Assembly (NCBI GenBank): GCA_910586615.1
Contig: CAJUJP010000011.1
Location: 20,816-84,815 of the forward strand
Length of the DNA stretch: 64,000 nucleotides
Reading direction: 5' to 3'
Source: an uncultured Lachnospiraceae bacterium
Lineage (GTDB): Bacteria; Bacillota; Clostridia; Lachnospirales; Lachnospiraceae
Positions 36,008 to 45,041 of the stretch are shown one piece after another. Below the pieces are notes generated by a model. It saw only the letters and a list, made by a program, of their open reading frames with translations, was not told the DNA's origin and ran no database searches. The position numbers and the translations under genes were made by a program. Within the stretch, counting starts at the first letter, position 1. Each line of letters begins with the position of its first letter.

Positions 36008-37516
36008 ATGAAAAAGAAATTGGTTAGTGTTTTACTTGCATCAGCGCTTGTAGCTTCCTGTCTGGCAGGATGTGGAAATTCCGGCAGCGATGCGGCAGCC
36101 GATAACAGTGCTGCAGCAGACACCAGCACAGAGGCTGAGGGAGAGGCTGAGACGGAGCAGATCGGTGCTCAGATCACCGTAGATGAGTCTGCGACAGATA
36201 ATGTTACGGTAGAAGGTGAATTCAGCGATGCTGATATTACAGTTTTCATTTACGCGCAGGATCATGAGAAAGCAGTGTATCAGTCATTAATTGATAAATT
36301 TACGGAGTCAACGGGAGCAAAGGTTACCTTTGAGGTTACCACGGCTGATGAATATGGCCAGAAAATTCTTGCTTACAAAGCGGCAGGCGACATGCCCGAC
36401 ATTTTCTATGTAGGACCTGACACGGTTGCTGCGAACGTAGACGACGGTTATGTTCTTCCTCTGGATGAGTATGTGCCGGAAGCAACCATCAACGATTTGT
36501 GGCCTGCAATTACCTCCGCATATCGTTATGACGGAAAACAGGCGGGTTCCGGTCCGATTTATTGTCTGCCGAAGGATTTATCCACCTTTGCATTTGCATA
36601 TAATAAGACATTATTTGACGAGGCTGGTGTGGAATATCCCGATCCGGAGAATCCTTATACATGGGAAGAGTTTCTTGAGGTATGCGGCAAGCTGACGATG
36701 GATAAAGACGGTGACGGCGAGATTGATCAGTGGGGATGTGCAAACGCATTACAGTGGGCGCTTGACGCATTTATCTACACCAACGGCGGTCATTTCCTGA
36801 GTGATGACTATACGCAGGTTGTCATTGACGGACAGAAGGAGTTCATCGATGCATTCCAGTATTTTGCAGACTTGACATGCAAATACGGCGTAACACCTAC
36901 CGTTGAGCAGGATACGGCTCTTGGCGGATACCAGAGATGGCTGGATGGACAGATCGGTTTCTATGCATGTGGTACATGGGATGTAGGCGCATTCATGGAC
37001 AAGAACACATTCCCTTATGAGTGGGGTCTGTGTGCATGGCCGACAGGTTCAACAGGCGTTTCCATGACACGTAACGGTTCTGTAGGTTTTGCGGTTTCTG
37101 CTGATACGGAATATCCGGAAGCAGCGGCGGCTCTGATCACACTGTTCTCCACAGATCTGGAAGGCCAGAAAGTGCTTTGCGGCGAGACAACAGGAGCTTC
37201 CTTACAGATTCCGAATATCATGAGCTACGCAAAAGGCGATTTCAAGGATAGAATCGCAGACGGTACGATCCCTTACGGCGAAAACGTAGACGTTATCTTT
37301 AACTACATTGAAGGCACTGACAAGTACGAAGGTCTCTTCGTTGAACTTACCTACACATACAACGGTGACTGGTGGCAGGAGTTCTTAAGCGGCGGTTACG
37401 AGTATGTATTGACCGGTGAGAAGACTGCAGAGCAGTACTGTGCAGAAGTACAGCCGGCAATGCAGGCAGCGCTTGACAACGCTAACGAAATGAAAGCAGC
37501 GGCAAGCGGACAGTAG
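36008..37516 (+). CDS. ABC sugar transporter substrate-binding lipoprotein
   Basis: A 502-residue family 1 extracellular binding protein. The lipobox is SCLAGCGN (Cys22). An Asp/Ala/Glu-rich linker of about 50 residues follows, then the two-lobed domain beginning ITVFIYAQDHEKAVYQSLID. It binds oligosaccharides, here probably arabino-oligosaccharides, and delivers them to the two permeases downstream. Translation begins after AAGGAGG. An attenuating terminator lies between this gene and the permeases. No ATPase is encoded in the locus, so a shared MsmX-type ATPase elsewhere would power import. Confidence 0.93.
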   Translation: MKKKLVSVLLASALVASCLAGCGNSGSDAAADNSAAADTSTEAEGEAETEQIGAQITVDESATDNVTVEGEFSDADITVFIYAQDHEKAVYQSLIDKFTESTGAKVTFEVTTADEYGQKILAYKAAGDMPDIFYVGPDTVAANVDDGYVLPLDEYVPEATINDLWPAITSAYRYDGKQAGSGPIYCLPKDLSTFAFAYNKTLFDEAGVEYPDPENPYTWEEFLEVCGKLTMDKDGDGEIDQWGCANALQWALDAFIYTNGGHFLSDDYTQVVIDGQKEFIDAFQYFADLTCKYGVTPTVEQDTALGGYQRWLDGQIGFYACGTWDVGAFMDKNTFPYEWGLCAWPTGSTGVSMTRNGSVGFAVSADTEYPEAAAALITLFSTDLEGQKVLCGETTGASLQIPNIMSYAKGDFKDRIADGTIPYGENVDVIFNYIEGTDKYEGLFVELTYTYNGDWWQEFLSGGYEYVLTGEKTAEQYCAEVQPAMQAALDNANEMKAAASGQ

Positions 37517-37527
37517 AATAAAAAGGC

Positions 37528-37562
37528 AGGTGCGGAAACGATAGTTTTCCGCACCTATTTTA
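37528..37562 (+). terminator. Terminator-attenuator between binding protein and permease genes
   Basis: AGGTGCGGAAA and TTTCCGCACCT form an 11-bp stem with a short loop, followed by ATTTTAT. Such partial terminators after a binding-protein gene lower permease expression relative to the binding protein. Confidence 0.85.
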
Positions 37563-37590
37563 TCAATAGAGATGGTAGAAAGGTGACATT

Positions 37591-38532
37591 ATGGATTCTA
37601 AAACGGGTAAAAAAAAAAAAAGTAGATTGTCTGTAATGGCAAAACGCGAAGAAAAATGGGGGCTTTTGTTTGTTGCGGCGCCGGCACTGGGATTTCTTAT
37701 TTTTATGCTTTACCCCATTATTTTCGCCATACTGACAAGCATGACAACGTGGAATGGGGCAAAAGGATTTGCAGGCATGATGGACCGCTTCTGCGGTTTG
37801 GATAACTATGTGAAATTGTTCAGGGATACGAAGTTCTGGCAGACGCTTGTCACAACGATCATTTATCTGCTGGGCATTCCGATCGGTATGATACTGGGAT
37901 TGCTGTGTGCCATGGGGATGAACCGCAAGATCCCCGGCGTAAGGGTACTGCGTACAATGTACTATGTACCGGTTATTTCTTCACTTGTATCCGTGTCGAT
38001 TCTGTGGGCATGGGTATACAATTATGATTACGGTCTTCTGAATACAATTATCAAGGCACTGACGGGACTGCACGGTCCGAACTGGCTTGGTGATGAGGCG
38101 CTGATAAAGGTATCCATGATCATTTTCATGGTATGGAAAGGTCTTGGTACTTCGATCATTCTTTATCTGGCCGGATTACAGAACATACCGCGTTCTTATT
38201 ACGAAGCTGCTATGGTGGACGGGGCCAGCGGCTGGCAGAAATTCAAGAGTATCACACTGCCGTTGCTTTCTCCCGTAACATTTTACATATTAGTGACAAC
38301 TTTGATCGGCGGTTTTCAGGTTTTCGTAGAGGTTCAGGTCATGACACCCAGCGGAAACGGCGGAATCGGTTACAGTGCGGCGACCATTGTATTCTACTTG
38401 TATCAGAAAGCGTTCGAGAGCTACCAGCTTGGATATGCAAGTACAATAGCGGTCATTCTTGCTGTTATCATCTTTATAATCACACTGATCAACTTTGTTG
38501 GTCAGAACAAATGGGTTAAGACCATGGACTAG
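37591..38532 (+). CDS. ABC sugar transporter permease (MalF/LplB type)
   Basis: A 313-residue permease with six membrane helices and the coupling EAA loop (YEAAMVDGASGWQKFKSITLP). It forms the membrane channel with the next gene product. A run of 13 adenines (37609-37621) lies at codons 7-11 and gives a poly-lysine start; this tract is prone to slippage during replication or transcription. The start has GAAAGGTG upstream. The sugar is inferred from the arabinan context. Confidence 0.92.
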   Translation: MDSKTGKKKKSRLSVMAKREEKWGLLFVAAPALGFLIFMLYPIIFAILTSMTTWNGAKGFAGMMDRFCGLDNYVKLFRDTKFWQTLVTTIIYLLGIPIGMILGLLCAMGMNRKIPGVRVLRTMYYVPVISSLVSVSILWAWVYNYDYGLLNTIIKALTGLHGPNWLGDEALIKVSMIIFMVWKGLGTSIILYLAGLQNIPRSYYEAAMVDGASGWQKFKSITLPLLSPVTFYILVTTLIGGFQVFVEVQVMTPSGNGGIGYSAATIVFYLYQKAFESYQLGYASTIAVILAVIIFIITLINFVGQNKWVKTMD

Positions 38533-38542
38533 GAGGGGTGAG

Positions 38543-39409
38543 ATGAATAATAAAGACCAGTTGTCATCCGGGATAACATCCAAAAAAGAAAAAACAATCA
38601 ATATTGTAGTTTTTGTTTTACTTTCGATCGGCGCAGTAGCCATGATCTTCCCGTTTTTCTATATGGTAATGACTTCTTTCATGACAAAGAACCAGTACCT
38701 GTCAGGCCAGTTAAGGGTCATTCCCGATCCGTGGGTCTGGGGCAAGTACTCGGAGGTAATGTCAAAAGGTAATTTCATTTCCGGTATTCTGAATACGGTG
38801 AAAGTGGAAGTGCCGGTATTGCTGATCGGCGGATTTACCTCCTCGCTGGCGGCATTTGCATTTGCCAAAATGAATTTCAGGGGAAAAGGCGCCATCTTCA
38901 TGGGGCTGCTTGCGACAATTATGATTCCCTTTGCGGTTATCATGATTCCGCAGTATGTAATGTTTACGAAGTTCGGATGGACAGATACCCTTCTGCCCTT
39001 GATCATTCCGCCTTGCTTCGGCAATATCAGTATGGTATTCTTCTTAAGACAGAACCTTACAAGCATACCGAATGACCTGATGGATGCCGCGAAGTTGGAC
39101 GGGTGCGGTTATTTCCGTACTTTTGCACAGATTTTCTTCCCTCTTATGAAGGGTGCGGTAGGAACACAGCTGACACTGTGGTTTATGGCGATCTGGAACG
39201 ATTATCTGGCGCCTACGATCTTCTTGAGAAGTGAAGCGAACTGGACGCTGCAGGTCGTGATCCGTTCCTTCAATACATATTATTCCATCCAGAGCGATTA
39301 CGCGCTGATCATGGCGGCTTCCGTCATTGCCATGCTGCCGACGATTGTGTTGTTCTTCTGCTTCCAGAGGGTTATTATCGAATCTGTGGCGATCAGCGGT
39401 ATCAAATAA
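38543..39409 (+). CDS. ABC sugar transporter permease (MalG type)
   Basis: A 288-residue permease with six membrane helices and the EAA loop (MDAAKLDGCGYFRTFAQIFF). It pairs with the preceding permease, whose stop is ten bases upstream. The start at 38543 has a perfect AGGAGGGG site; an upstream extension of 16 codons is open but overlaps the previous gene and has no site. Typical MalG-group length. Confidence 0.93.
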   Translation: MNNKDQLSSGITSKKEKTINIVVFVLLSIGAVAMIFPFFYMVMTSFMTKNQYLSGQLRVIPDPWVWGKYSEVMSKGNFISGILNTVKVEVPVLLIGGFTSSLAAFAFAKMNFRGKGAIFMGLLATIMIPFAVIMIPQYVMFTKFGWTDTLLPLIIPPCFGNISMVFFLRQNLTSIPNDLMDAAKLDGCGYFRTFAQIFFPLMKGAVGTQLTLWFMAIWNDYLAPTIFLRSEANWTLQVVIRSFNTYYSIQSDYALIMAASVIAMLPTIVLFFCFQRVIIESVAISGIK

Positions 39410-39474
39410 ACGGAGATGTTTTAAATGCGAATTTGTGCCTTGCGGCAGTAAATGCCGCAGGCTGAGAGAAAGGC

Positions 39475-40116
39475 ATGGTTATTGAGATGTCGAATTCACC
39501 TGTAATTGCTTTTCTGAACAAAATGACAGATCTGATTCTGTTGAATATTCTCTGGATCATATGCTGCCTCCCTGTTATTACAGCGGGGGCAGCTACTTCT
39601 GCGGCTTACTATGTCAGTATTACTTCCATTCGCTGCGGAGACGGTTATGTGATCAGACGTTTTTTTAACGGCTTCAAAAGTAGCTTCCGGCAGATTACGC
39701 CGGTCTGGCTGGGACTTTTGGCAGCCGGTTTTATTTTGCTGGCAGATGTGTTCTTCTGGAATCGTATGGGCGGCGGTACGGGAAAGATCATGCTTGCTGT
39801 CAGCGTGGCGATTGCGTTTCTGCTATGGACATGGTCAATGTGGATCTTTCCTGTCTTTGCCAAATTCACCGGGAAGAGAAGAGAGCTTCTGAAGAATGCG
39901 GCGGCATTTGCGGTGGGGTATCTTCCTTATACGGTGATCGTATTGGTGATTACCGGCGCGGTTGTGTATGCAAATCTGGTTTCGCTGGTGGCAAACAGTA
40001 TCATGCTTTTTATTGGTTTTGCACTTTTGACCTATGTAAAATCTTTCTTTTTTTATCGTGTTTTCATGAATCATATCGACGAGAAATATGACGATTTCGA
40101 TAACCTGGAGGAATAG
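39475..40116 (+). CDS. YesL-like DUF624 membrane protein
   Basis: A 213-residue protein with about five membrane helices and the DUF624 hallmark near its start (LILLNILWIICCLPVITAGA), followed by a conserved FFNGFKSSFRQ. YesL-type genes accompany carbohydrate ABC importers of the YtcQ/LplA group in Firmicutes; the role is unknown but likely assists the transporter or its regulation. It follows the permeases and precedes GH127 after a 146-base stretch of hairpins. The start has GAGAAAGG upstream. Confidence 0.85.
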   Translation: MVIEMSNSPVIAFLNKMTDLILLNILWIICCLPVITAGAATSAAYYVSITSIRCGDGYVIRRFFNGFKSSFRQITPVWLGLLAAGFILLADVFFWNRMGGGTGKIMLAVSVAIAFLLWTWSMWIFPVFAKFTGKRRELLKNAAAFAVGYLPYTVIVLVITGAVVYANLVSLVANSIMLFIGFALLTYVKSFFFYRVFMNHIDEKYDDFDNLEE

Positions 40117-40250
40117 ATTGAAAAATCATGCTGATGCACTGATTTTTCAATCGGCAATTTGAGTCAGAGTCTCAAATATGCCTTGATCGCAGATGAGAAA
40201 TCGCTTGCACGATTTTCTCATCGCGTGTCATCGCAGTAAACTGCTCTGAC
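40116..40250. repeat. Four consecutive hairpins upstream of the GH127 gene
   Basis: The 146 bases between the yesL-like and GH127 genes are almost entirely inverted repeats: a perfect 13-bp stem (GATTGAAAAATCA, 40116-40152), GGCAATTTGAG/CTCAAATATGCC (40153-40182), GATGAGAAATCG/CGATTTTCTCATC (40192-40222), and GTCA-GCAG-TAAA-CTGC-TGAC (40227-40250). The first shares its GAAAAATC arm with the hairpin at 10451. They may reduce read-through or stabilise mRNA ends. Confidence 0.75.
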
Positions 40251-40262
40251 ATGGGGTATAAT

Positions 40263-42284
40263 ATGGAGCGAGAGTTATGCAGCAGCCCGTTGTCTCTCAA
40301 AGCGATGGAGATCACGGACGGATTTTGGAAGAAGGAAATGGAACTGGTCAGGAAAGAAGTGCTTCCTTATCAGTGGGAGGCGCTGAACGATCGTGTGGAA
40401 GGAGCGGCGCCCAGTTTTTGTATGCGGAATTTCAGGATTGCCGGAAAGCTGAATCGCGAGAGAAGGGAAAAGGGAGATCAGTTTATAGAACCCGTATATA
40501 CATTTCGGGGGTTCGAGGCACTGCCGGAAGACCCGGAGAACCCGGAAGACAGATTTTACGGATTTGTATTTCAGGACAGTGACTTTTTTAAATGGATCGA
40601 GGCTGTGGGATATTCCCTTGGCAGATATCCGGACCCGGAGCTGGAACGCATTGCGGATGAGGCCATCGACCTGGTCTGTCTGGCACAGCAGGAAGATGGT
40701 TATCTGGATACCTACTATATTATTAACGGAAGGGATAAGTCTTTTTCCAATCTGCGGGATCATCATGAACTATACTGTTTCGGACATCTGTTGGAGGGCG
40801 CTGTTTCCTATTATCAGGCTACGGGGAAGGATAAGCTTCTGAACGCCGCGAAGCGGTTTGCAGATCATATAGCGGAACGATTCGGACCGGAGGAAGGCAA
40901 ATGGAAAGGCTATCCGGGGCATGAGATCGCAGAAATGGCGTTGTTCCGGCTCTATGAGGTGACAGGAGAAGAGAAATATTTGAATCTGGGCCGCTTCTTT
41001 ATTGAGGAAAGGGGAAAACGTCCCTATTATTTTGACAGAGAGCACCCGGAAGACATACGGAAGGGCACGGAAAAAGAACTGCGGTATTTTTATCATCAGG
41101 CGCATCTGCCGGTGCGTGAGCAGACGGAGGCAACGGGCCATGCCGTGCGGGCCGTGTATCTGTATGCAGGCATGGCAGATCTGGCTCGTCTGACCGGCGA
41201 CGATACGCTGTGGAAGGCCTGTGAGCGTCTCTGGGACAATATCGTCAGTCAGAAAATGTATATTACCGGCGGTATCGGCGGCACCCATCTGGGAGAGGCT
41301 TTTTCCTTTGCCTATGATCTGTCCAATGACACGGCTTATGCGGAAACCTGCGCTTCCATCGGGCTGGTTTTTCTGGCGAGAAGAATGCTGCAGGTTATGC
41401 CGAAGGGCGAGTACGCCGATGTCATGGAACGTGCCTTGTATAACGGCATATTGAGCGGAATGGCGCTGGACGGCAAAAGCTTTTTCTATGTAAATCCGCT
41501 GGAAGTAAACCCGGAAGCCTGCCATAAGGATGAGCGTAAATTCCATGTGAAGCCCACGAGACAGAAGTGGCTTGGCTGTGCATGCTGTCCGCCCAATCTG
41601 GCAAGGCTGCTTTCTTCTGTCGGCACCTATGCTTATACGGAAAATGAGGACACGCTGTTTGTACATTTGTATATGGGGAGCATCCTGACGAAGCAGGTGG
41701 GGGAACAGCAGGTGGATGTGCGTGTGGAGTCCGGTTTCCCCTGGGACGGCAGGGTCAGAATCCACGTGCGCGCAGAACACAGCGGTTTCAGGCTGGCGCT
41801 TCGCATTCCGGGCTGGTGTGAAGGGTATACAGTGACCTGCGGCGGGGAGTTTGAGAAGACGGAGAAGGACGGTTACCTCTATCTTAAGAAAGAGTGGGGC
41901 GAAGAAGATATTCTGGAACTGGATTTTCCCATGGATGTGAAGCTGATTGCCGCCAATCCGGCGGTGCGTGAAACGATCGGGAAAGTGGCTGTGACAAGAG
42001 GCCCTGTTGTCTATTGTCTGGAAGAAGCGGATAATGGTAAGAATCTGCACCTGCTCTCCGTAGATCTGTCGGGAAGCGCCGACGTGATAGAGGAGGCTGT
42101 TTGCGGAGAAAGAGCGAAAGCAGTGCTGCTGCGTGGATGGAGAGAACGGGAAGCGGACCGGACACAGGGGCTTTATCATGTGTGGAGGGAAGAGAGGACA
42201 GAAGCGGTTATGCTGAAGTTTATTCCCTATTATATGTGGGCGAACCGTATGGAAAATGAGATGCAGGTCTGGGTCAGAAGGTGA
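40263..42284 (+). CDS. Beta-L-arabinofuranosidase, glycoside hydrolase family 127
   Basis: A 673-residue protein. In the best-studied GH127 enzyme, HypBA1 of Bifidobacterium longum, a zinc-bound cysteine acts as nucleophile beside a glutamate. The matching residues are here in the same spacing: Glu361 and Cys363 in AYAETCASIG, and Cys441-Cys442 in WLGCACCPPN. There is no signal peptide. It releases beta-L-arabinofuranose, as found in hydroxyproline-rich plant glycoproteins. The start is either 40263 (GGGG upstream) or 40251; the former is preferred. It closes the operon. Confidence 0.93.
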   Translation: MERELCSSPLSLKAMEITDGFWKKEMELVRKEVLPYQWEALNDRVEGAAPSFCMRNFRIAGKLNRERREKGDQFIEPVYTFRGFEALPEDPENPEDRFYGFVFQDSDFFKWIEAVGYSLGRYPDPELERIADEAIDLVCLAQQEDGYLDTYYIINGRDKSFSNLRDHHELYCFGHLLEGAVSYYQATGKDKLLNAAKRFADHIAERFGPEEGKWKGYPGHEIAEMALFRLYEVTGEEKYLNLGRFFIEERGKRPYYFDREHPEDIRKGTEKELRYFYHQAHLPVREQTEATGHAVRAVYLYAGMADLARLTGDDTLWKACERLWDNIVSQKMYITGGIGGTHLGEAFSFAYDLSNDTAYAETCASIGLVFLARRMLQVMPKGEYADVMERALYNGILSGMALDGKSFFYVNPLEVNPEACHKDERKFHVKPTRQKWLGCACCPPNLARLLSSVGTYAYTENEDTLFVHLYMGSILTKQVGEQQVDVRVESGFPWDGRVRIHVRAEHSGFRLALRIPGWCEGYTVTCGGEFEKTEKDGYLYLKKEWGEEDILELDFPMDVKLIAANPAVRETIGKVAVTRGPVVYCLEEADNGKNLHLLSVDLSGSADVIEEAVCGERAKAVLLRGWREREADRTQGLYHVWREERTEAVMLKFIPYYMWANRMENEMQVWVRR

Positions 42285-42334
42285 CAGGTGTACAATATGC
42301 CTATGGGAAACTAACAGAGTACTTTAGTCTATAA

Positions 42335-42373
42335 TTAAAAAAGGACGAGTCGGCTCATGGAGCGCCGGCTCGT
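42335..42373. terminator. Bidirectional terminator between GH127 and the ArsR-type gene
   Basis: ACGAGTCGGC and GCCGGCTCGT form a 10-bp stem (one G-U). A run of six A/T bases on the left serves the minus-strand gene; the plus-strand side has a weaker TTTGT. Confidence 0.8.
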
Positions 42374-42411
42374 TTGTCATATCGCAGAAATTTTCGAAAA
42401 GTATGTCTGCG

Positions 42412-43344
42412 TTACTTCTCTTCTTCTGCCGCAATGGGGCTGTAATTGATTCTCACATCAATATCCTGGTTATAGTTGCCGAAGCTTTTGCCGAAAATGG
42501 TGAGGCCGCCCACATGCTCTGCATCTTCTTCCACTTCCAGCTTTAATTTGATCGTACTGTGGTAGTCAAATTCAAATTCATTGATGGTTACATCCGATAC
42601 CTGCAGACCGTCAATAAAAGTACCTTTTTTATTGATTACCAGAATTTTCAACAGACCATATTGATTCCAGTTGGGATACCACCAGTCAGGAGTGAAAATA
42701 CCGCGGACAGTTCCGAAATCGCCGGGACTGGTCCATGTGGCTACTTTTTTGCCATTGATTTTAAAAGAGATGTCAGAGGGCCAGATATCGTTGATACCGG
42801 GGGCTTCCGAACTGATCTCCAAAGAGACGGTGATCTGGTCTATTTTTTGCCCGTAGGGGATAAAATTCGGAACAATGTATTCTACAAAGCCACGGGTAAA
42901 CCAAAGGATATCTGCTTCATATCTTCCGGGATGGGCAAAATATCTGGTGTCGTCAACTTCCCCGATCAAGGCGGTGTTAGAGGCGATGCCGCAGGTGGGA
43001 TATACATCATAGTCGGTAAAATGCCCCACTTTCAAACTTGTCTGATATACATTCTTAAAATCTTCCTGTGAATCAATATCAATCAGAATTTTATCCAGAT
43101 ATACGGAACACTTTTTCTGGTTGCCGTGTCCGGCGGATTCGCTGGATATGGAAACAATGCCGCAGTCTTCCAGTTTCTTGATATGGTTCGTCAGAGCTCC
43201 ATTCGTGATGTTCAGTCTGCCTGCAAGCTCATTCATATTCATTCCGTGATTTTCCAAAAGTATTTTGATGATCTCGATTCTGACCTCTGACCCCAGAGCT
43301 TTAAAGATTTCCAGACCGTCGTCTAATGTTTTGATATGAAGCAT
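42412..43344 (-). CDS. ArsR-type winged-helix regulator with large C-terminal domain
   Basis: A 310-residue protein, much longer than classical ArsR proteins (about 100). The first 90 residues are an ArsR-like winged helix (IFKALGSEVRIEIIKILLEN, MNELAGRLNITNGALTNHIKKLE). The remaining 220 residues look beta-rich, with many aromatic residues (FTPDWWYPNWNQYGLL). The domain lacks the metal-binding cysteine patterns of ArsR. Because it lies at the edge of the arabinan locus, facing it tail-to-tail, the C-terminal domain may sense a sugar (inference). It is a candidate controller of the locus. Confidence 0.82.
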   Translation of the reverse strand: MLHIKTLDDGLEIFKALGSEVRIEIIKILLENHGMNMNELAGRLNITNGALTNHIKKLEDCGIVSISSESAGHGNQKKCSVYLDKILIDIDSQEDFKNVYQTSLKVGHFTDYDVYPTCGIASNTALIGEVDDTRYFAHPGRYEADILWFTRGFVEYIVPNFIPYGQKIDQITVSLEISSEAPGINDIWPSDISFKINGKKVATWTSPGDFGTVRGIFTPDWWYPNWNQYGLLKILVINKKGTFIDGLQVSDVTINEFEFDYHSTIKLKLEVEEDAEHVGGLTIFGKSFGNYNQDIDVRINYSPIAAEEEK

Positions 43345-43392
43345 AATGTGTTCTCCGACCCTAGTGTTTTGGTATTTGTTAAAATATACTTT

Positions 43393-43548
43393 TTATGGTA
43401 TAGGAAATTCCACCGCTTATTCGAGTCCGCGAAGCGGATCTCGCAATCGAACTTGTTCGATTTGTTATTTTGCGAAGCAAATTACTTCGCTTATTCGAGT
43501 TCGCGAAGCAAATCTCGTAAAGTTATTTGCGAAGCAAATTACTTTTTT
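43393..43548. repeat. Cluster of dispersed GAA-turn hairpin repeats
   Basis: Starting with TATGGTATAGGAAATTCC, the block holds hairpins TCCGCGAAGCGGA, AATCGAAC-TT-GTTCGATT, GCGAAG-CAAATTA-CTTCGC, TTCGCGAAGCAAA and TTTGCGAAGCAAA in succession. The same modules recur near 15.35, 19.52 and 25.90 kb. They fill most of the 382-base gap 43345-43726. The rest of that gap holds two TTTGACAAA copies near 43594 and 43610 and no convincing gene. Confidence 0.8.
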
Positions 43549-43726
43549 TATTATATAGCAGATAAATGAAATACGCAATGTTTTCATTGTTTCTTTGACA
43601 AAGGCTTCCTTTGACAAAAGTTCAACAGAGGGTTCGAGACAGTTTTATAAAAGGCTGTTAAATCAGAGCTTTTTTGTTTTTGGTGCAGGAACGGGATATG
43701 TGATAAACAGACAGCACAGCCGTAGA

Positions 43727-44809
43727 TTATCTGCTTTTCACATATTCATGCATGGGCCTGACCAGATAATGATTCACCGGCATTTTTTCGGTGGTGACGT
43801 ATCCGGCCGGTGCGTCGATCAGCATCGGTATGCGATTTGTCAGCGTTGCACAGGTCAATTCCACTGTTGCAGGACGGTTCACCACTAATGTTGTATCAGG
43901 TTCGCCTTCCAGAGTCCATTCGTTCCGGTCTGAATCCTCCGGGCCGTATACATAGCCAAGGCACCTGGTTTCCAACGTAATCCCCTCTCTGGTCTGCGTC
44001 GTCACGATGGCCGACATTCCGGTGGCATTGCCTGCTTTGATCGTCAGGCCCAGTGTATTTGATTTCAGATCGTCTTTATGCGTGACCGGAACGCATTCCT
44101 GTGTCTGGGAGAGGATGTGCAGGCCAAGCTGACTGCAGAGCCAGCCGTTCTGATTCCACATATAAGAAGGCTCGATCACACCGTCAACAATCAGCTTTTC
44201 GGTTTCTTCATAAGACAGACCGTTGTAACGGCCGATCTGCTTTTCAAACTCCGTAATGGAAAGTCCTGCGCCGTGGCCTTCTGCCAGTGCAATGCCGTAG
44301 TCCTCTACATTATAACTGCTGCTGCCCTTGATCTTTTTTAAAGTATGGATAGAACCGGCCAGTGTTGTGATAAGCGAGCCCCAGAACATATCCGGATAGC
44401 CGCTTCCGCAGAGTGTGCAGTTGTTCGCTTTTGCCAGTTTATCCAGCTCCTGCGTGATTTCATGGGAGGAGTTCCACGGATACAAGGATTCTTCGCAGGT
44501 TGAGATCGCATTTACGCCGTTTTTTGCACAGGTTGTAAAAGCCTCCCTGACATCGATCATGGTGGAACGCGTGGCGATAATACAGACATCAGGCTGCAAT
44601 TCGCCCAGGATCCTGTCAGCCTCTTTGACATCCGAAACCCGGATGCCCACAGCGCCTGTTCCCATAATCTCTCCCGCATCCTTGCCGATCACTGACGGAT
44701 TCATATCAAATGCCGCCACCAGTTCCGCACCCTTTTCCAAAACATACCGCATCAGGTATACACTCATTTTTCCGCATCCGTATTGTGCGATCCGTATCTT
44801 TCTATCCAT
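43727..44809 (-). CDS. DapB-like NAD(P)-dependent oxidoreductase
   Basis: A 360-residue protein with an N-terminal Rossmann fold (RIAQYGCGKMSVYLMRYVLE, then AAFDMNP) and a C-terminal domain like those of dihydrodipicolinate reductase and 2,4-diaminopentanoate dehydrogenase. The segment IATRSTMIDV and EESLYPW are conserved in the latter group. The true substrate is unknown. It has AAAGGAGGT before its start. It stands next to the arabinan locus but on the opposite strand. The family pattern suggests an amino- or sugar-acid dehydrogenase; the exact reaction is not supported. Confidence 0.75.
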   Translation of the reverse strand: MDRKIRIAQYGCGKMSVYLMRYVLEKGAELVAAFDMNPSVIGKDAGEIMGTGAVGIRVSDVKEADRILGELQPDVCIIATRSTMIDVREAFTTCAKNGVNAISTCEESLYPWNSSHEITQELDKLAKANNCTLCGSGYPDMFWGSLITTLAGSIHTLKKIKGSSSYNVEDYGIALAEGHGAGLSITEFEKQIGRYNGLSYEETEKLIVDGVIEPSYMWNQNGWLCSQLGLHILSQTQECVPVTHKDDLKSNTLGLTIKAGNATGMSAIVTTQTREGITLETRCLGYVYGPEDSDRNEWTLEGEPDTTLVVNRPATVELTCATLTNRIPMLIDAPAGYVTTEKMPVNHYLVRPMHEYVKSR

Positions 44810-44970
44810 TGAAAAACCTCCTTTTGAAAAATGTTTTTATAGAAAATTGCAGATGTTTATAGGATGTGTCTCAGAAAATGTCTTTATACGTGCTGTGGAG
44901 ACATAAATTGTCCTTTCGGAGAAAGGAAATGGTTTGTGGGATCCGGCTTTTTACTTAAACGTAATGAAGT

Positions 44971-45008
44971 AAAAAAATTGTGGCGCAAGAGAGATTTTTC
45001 CTTGCGCC
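44971..45008 (-). terminator. Intrinsic terminator of the small membrane protein gene
   Basis: On the minus strand GGCGCAAG pairs with CTTGCGCC around an 11-base loop, followed by ACAATTTTTTT. It lies 33 bases after the stop codon. Confidence 0.85.
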
Positions 45009-45041
45009 TTCATTGTTATAGTAAACGACATATCAAATTTC

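Noticed and set aside
40770..42179. Long minus-strand frame (469 codons) opposite GH127
   Set aside because: It mirrors the codon structure of the certain GH127 gene, has His/Arg-rich non-protein-like composition and no ribosome site.
43393..43548. Possible CRISPR array
   Set aside because: The repeated modules are self-pairing, vary in length and are not separated by unique spacers of constant size; no cas genes are present.
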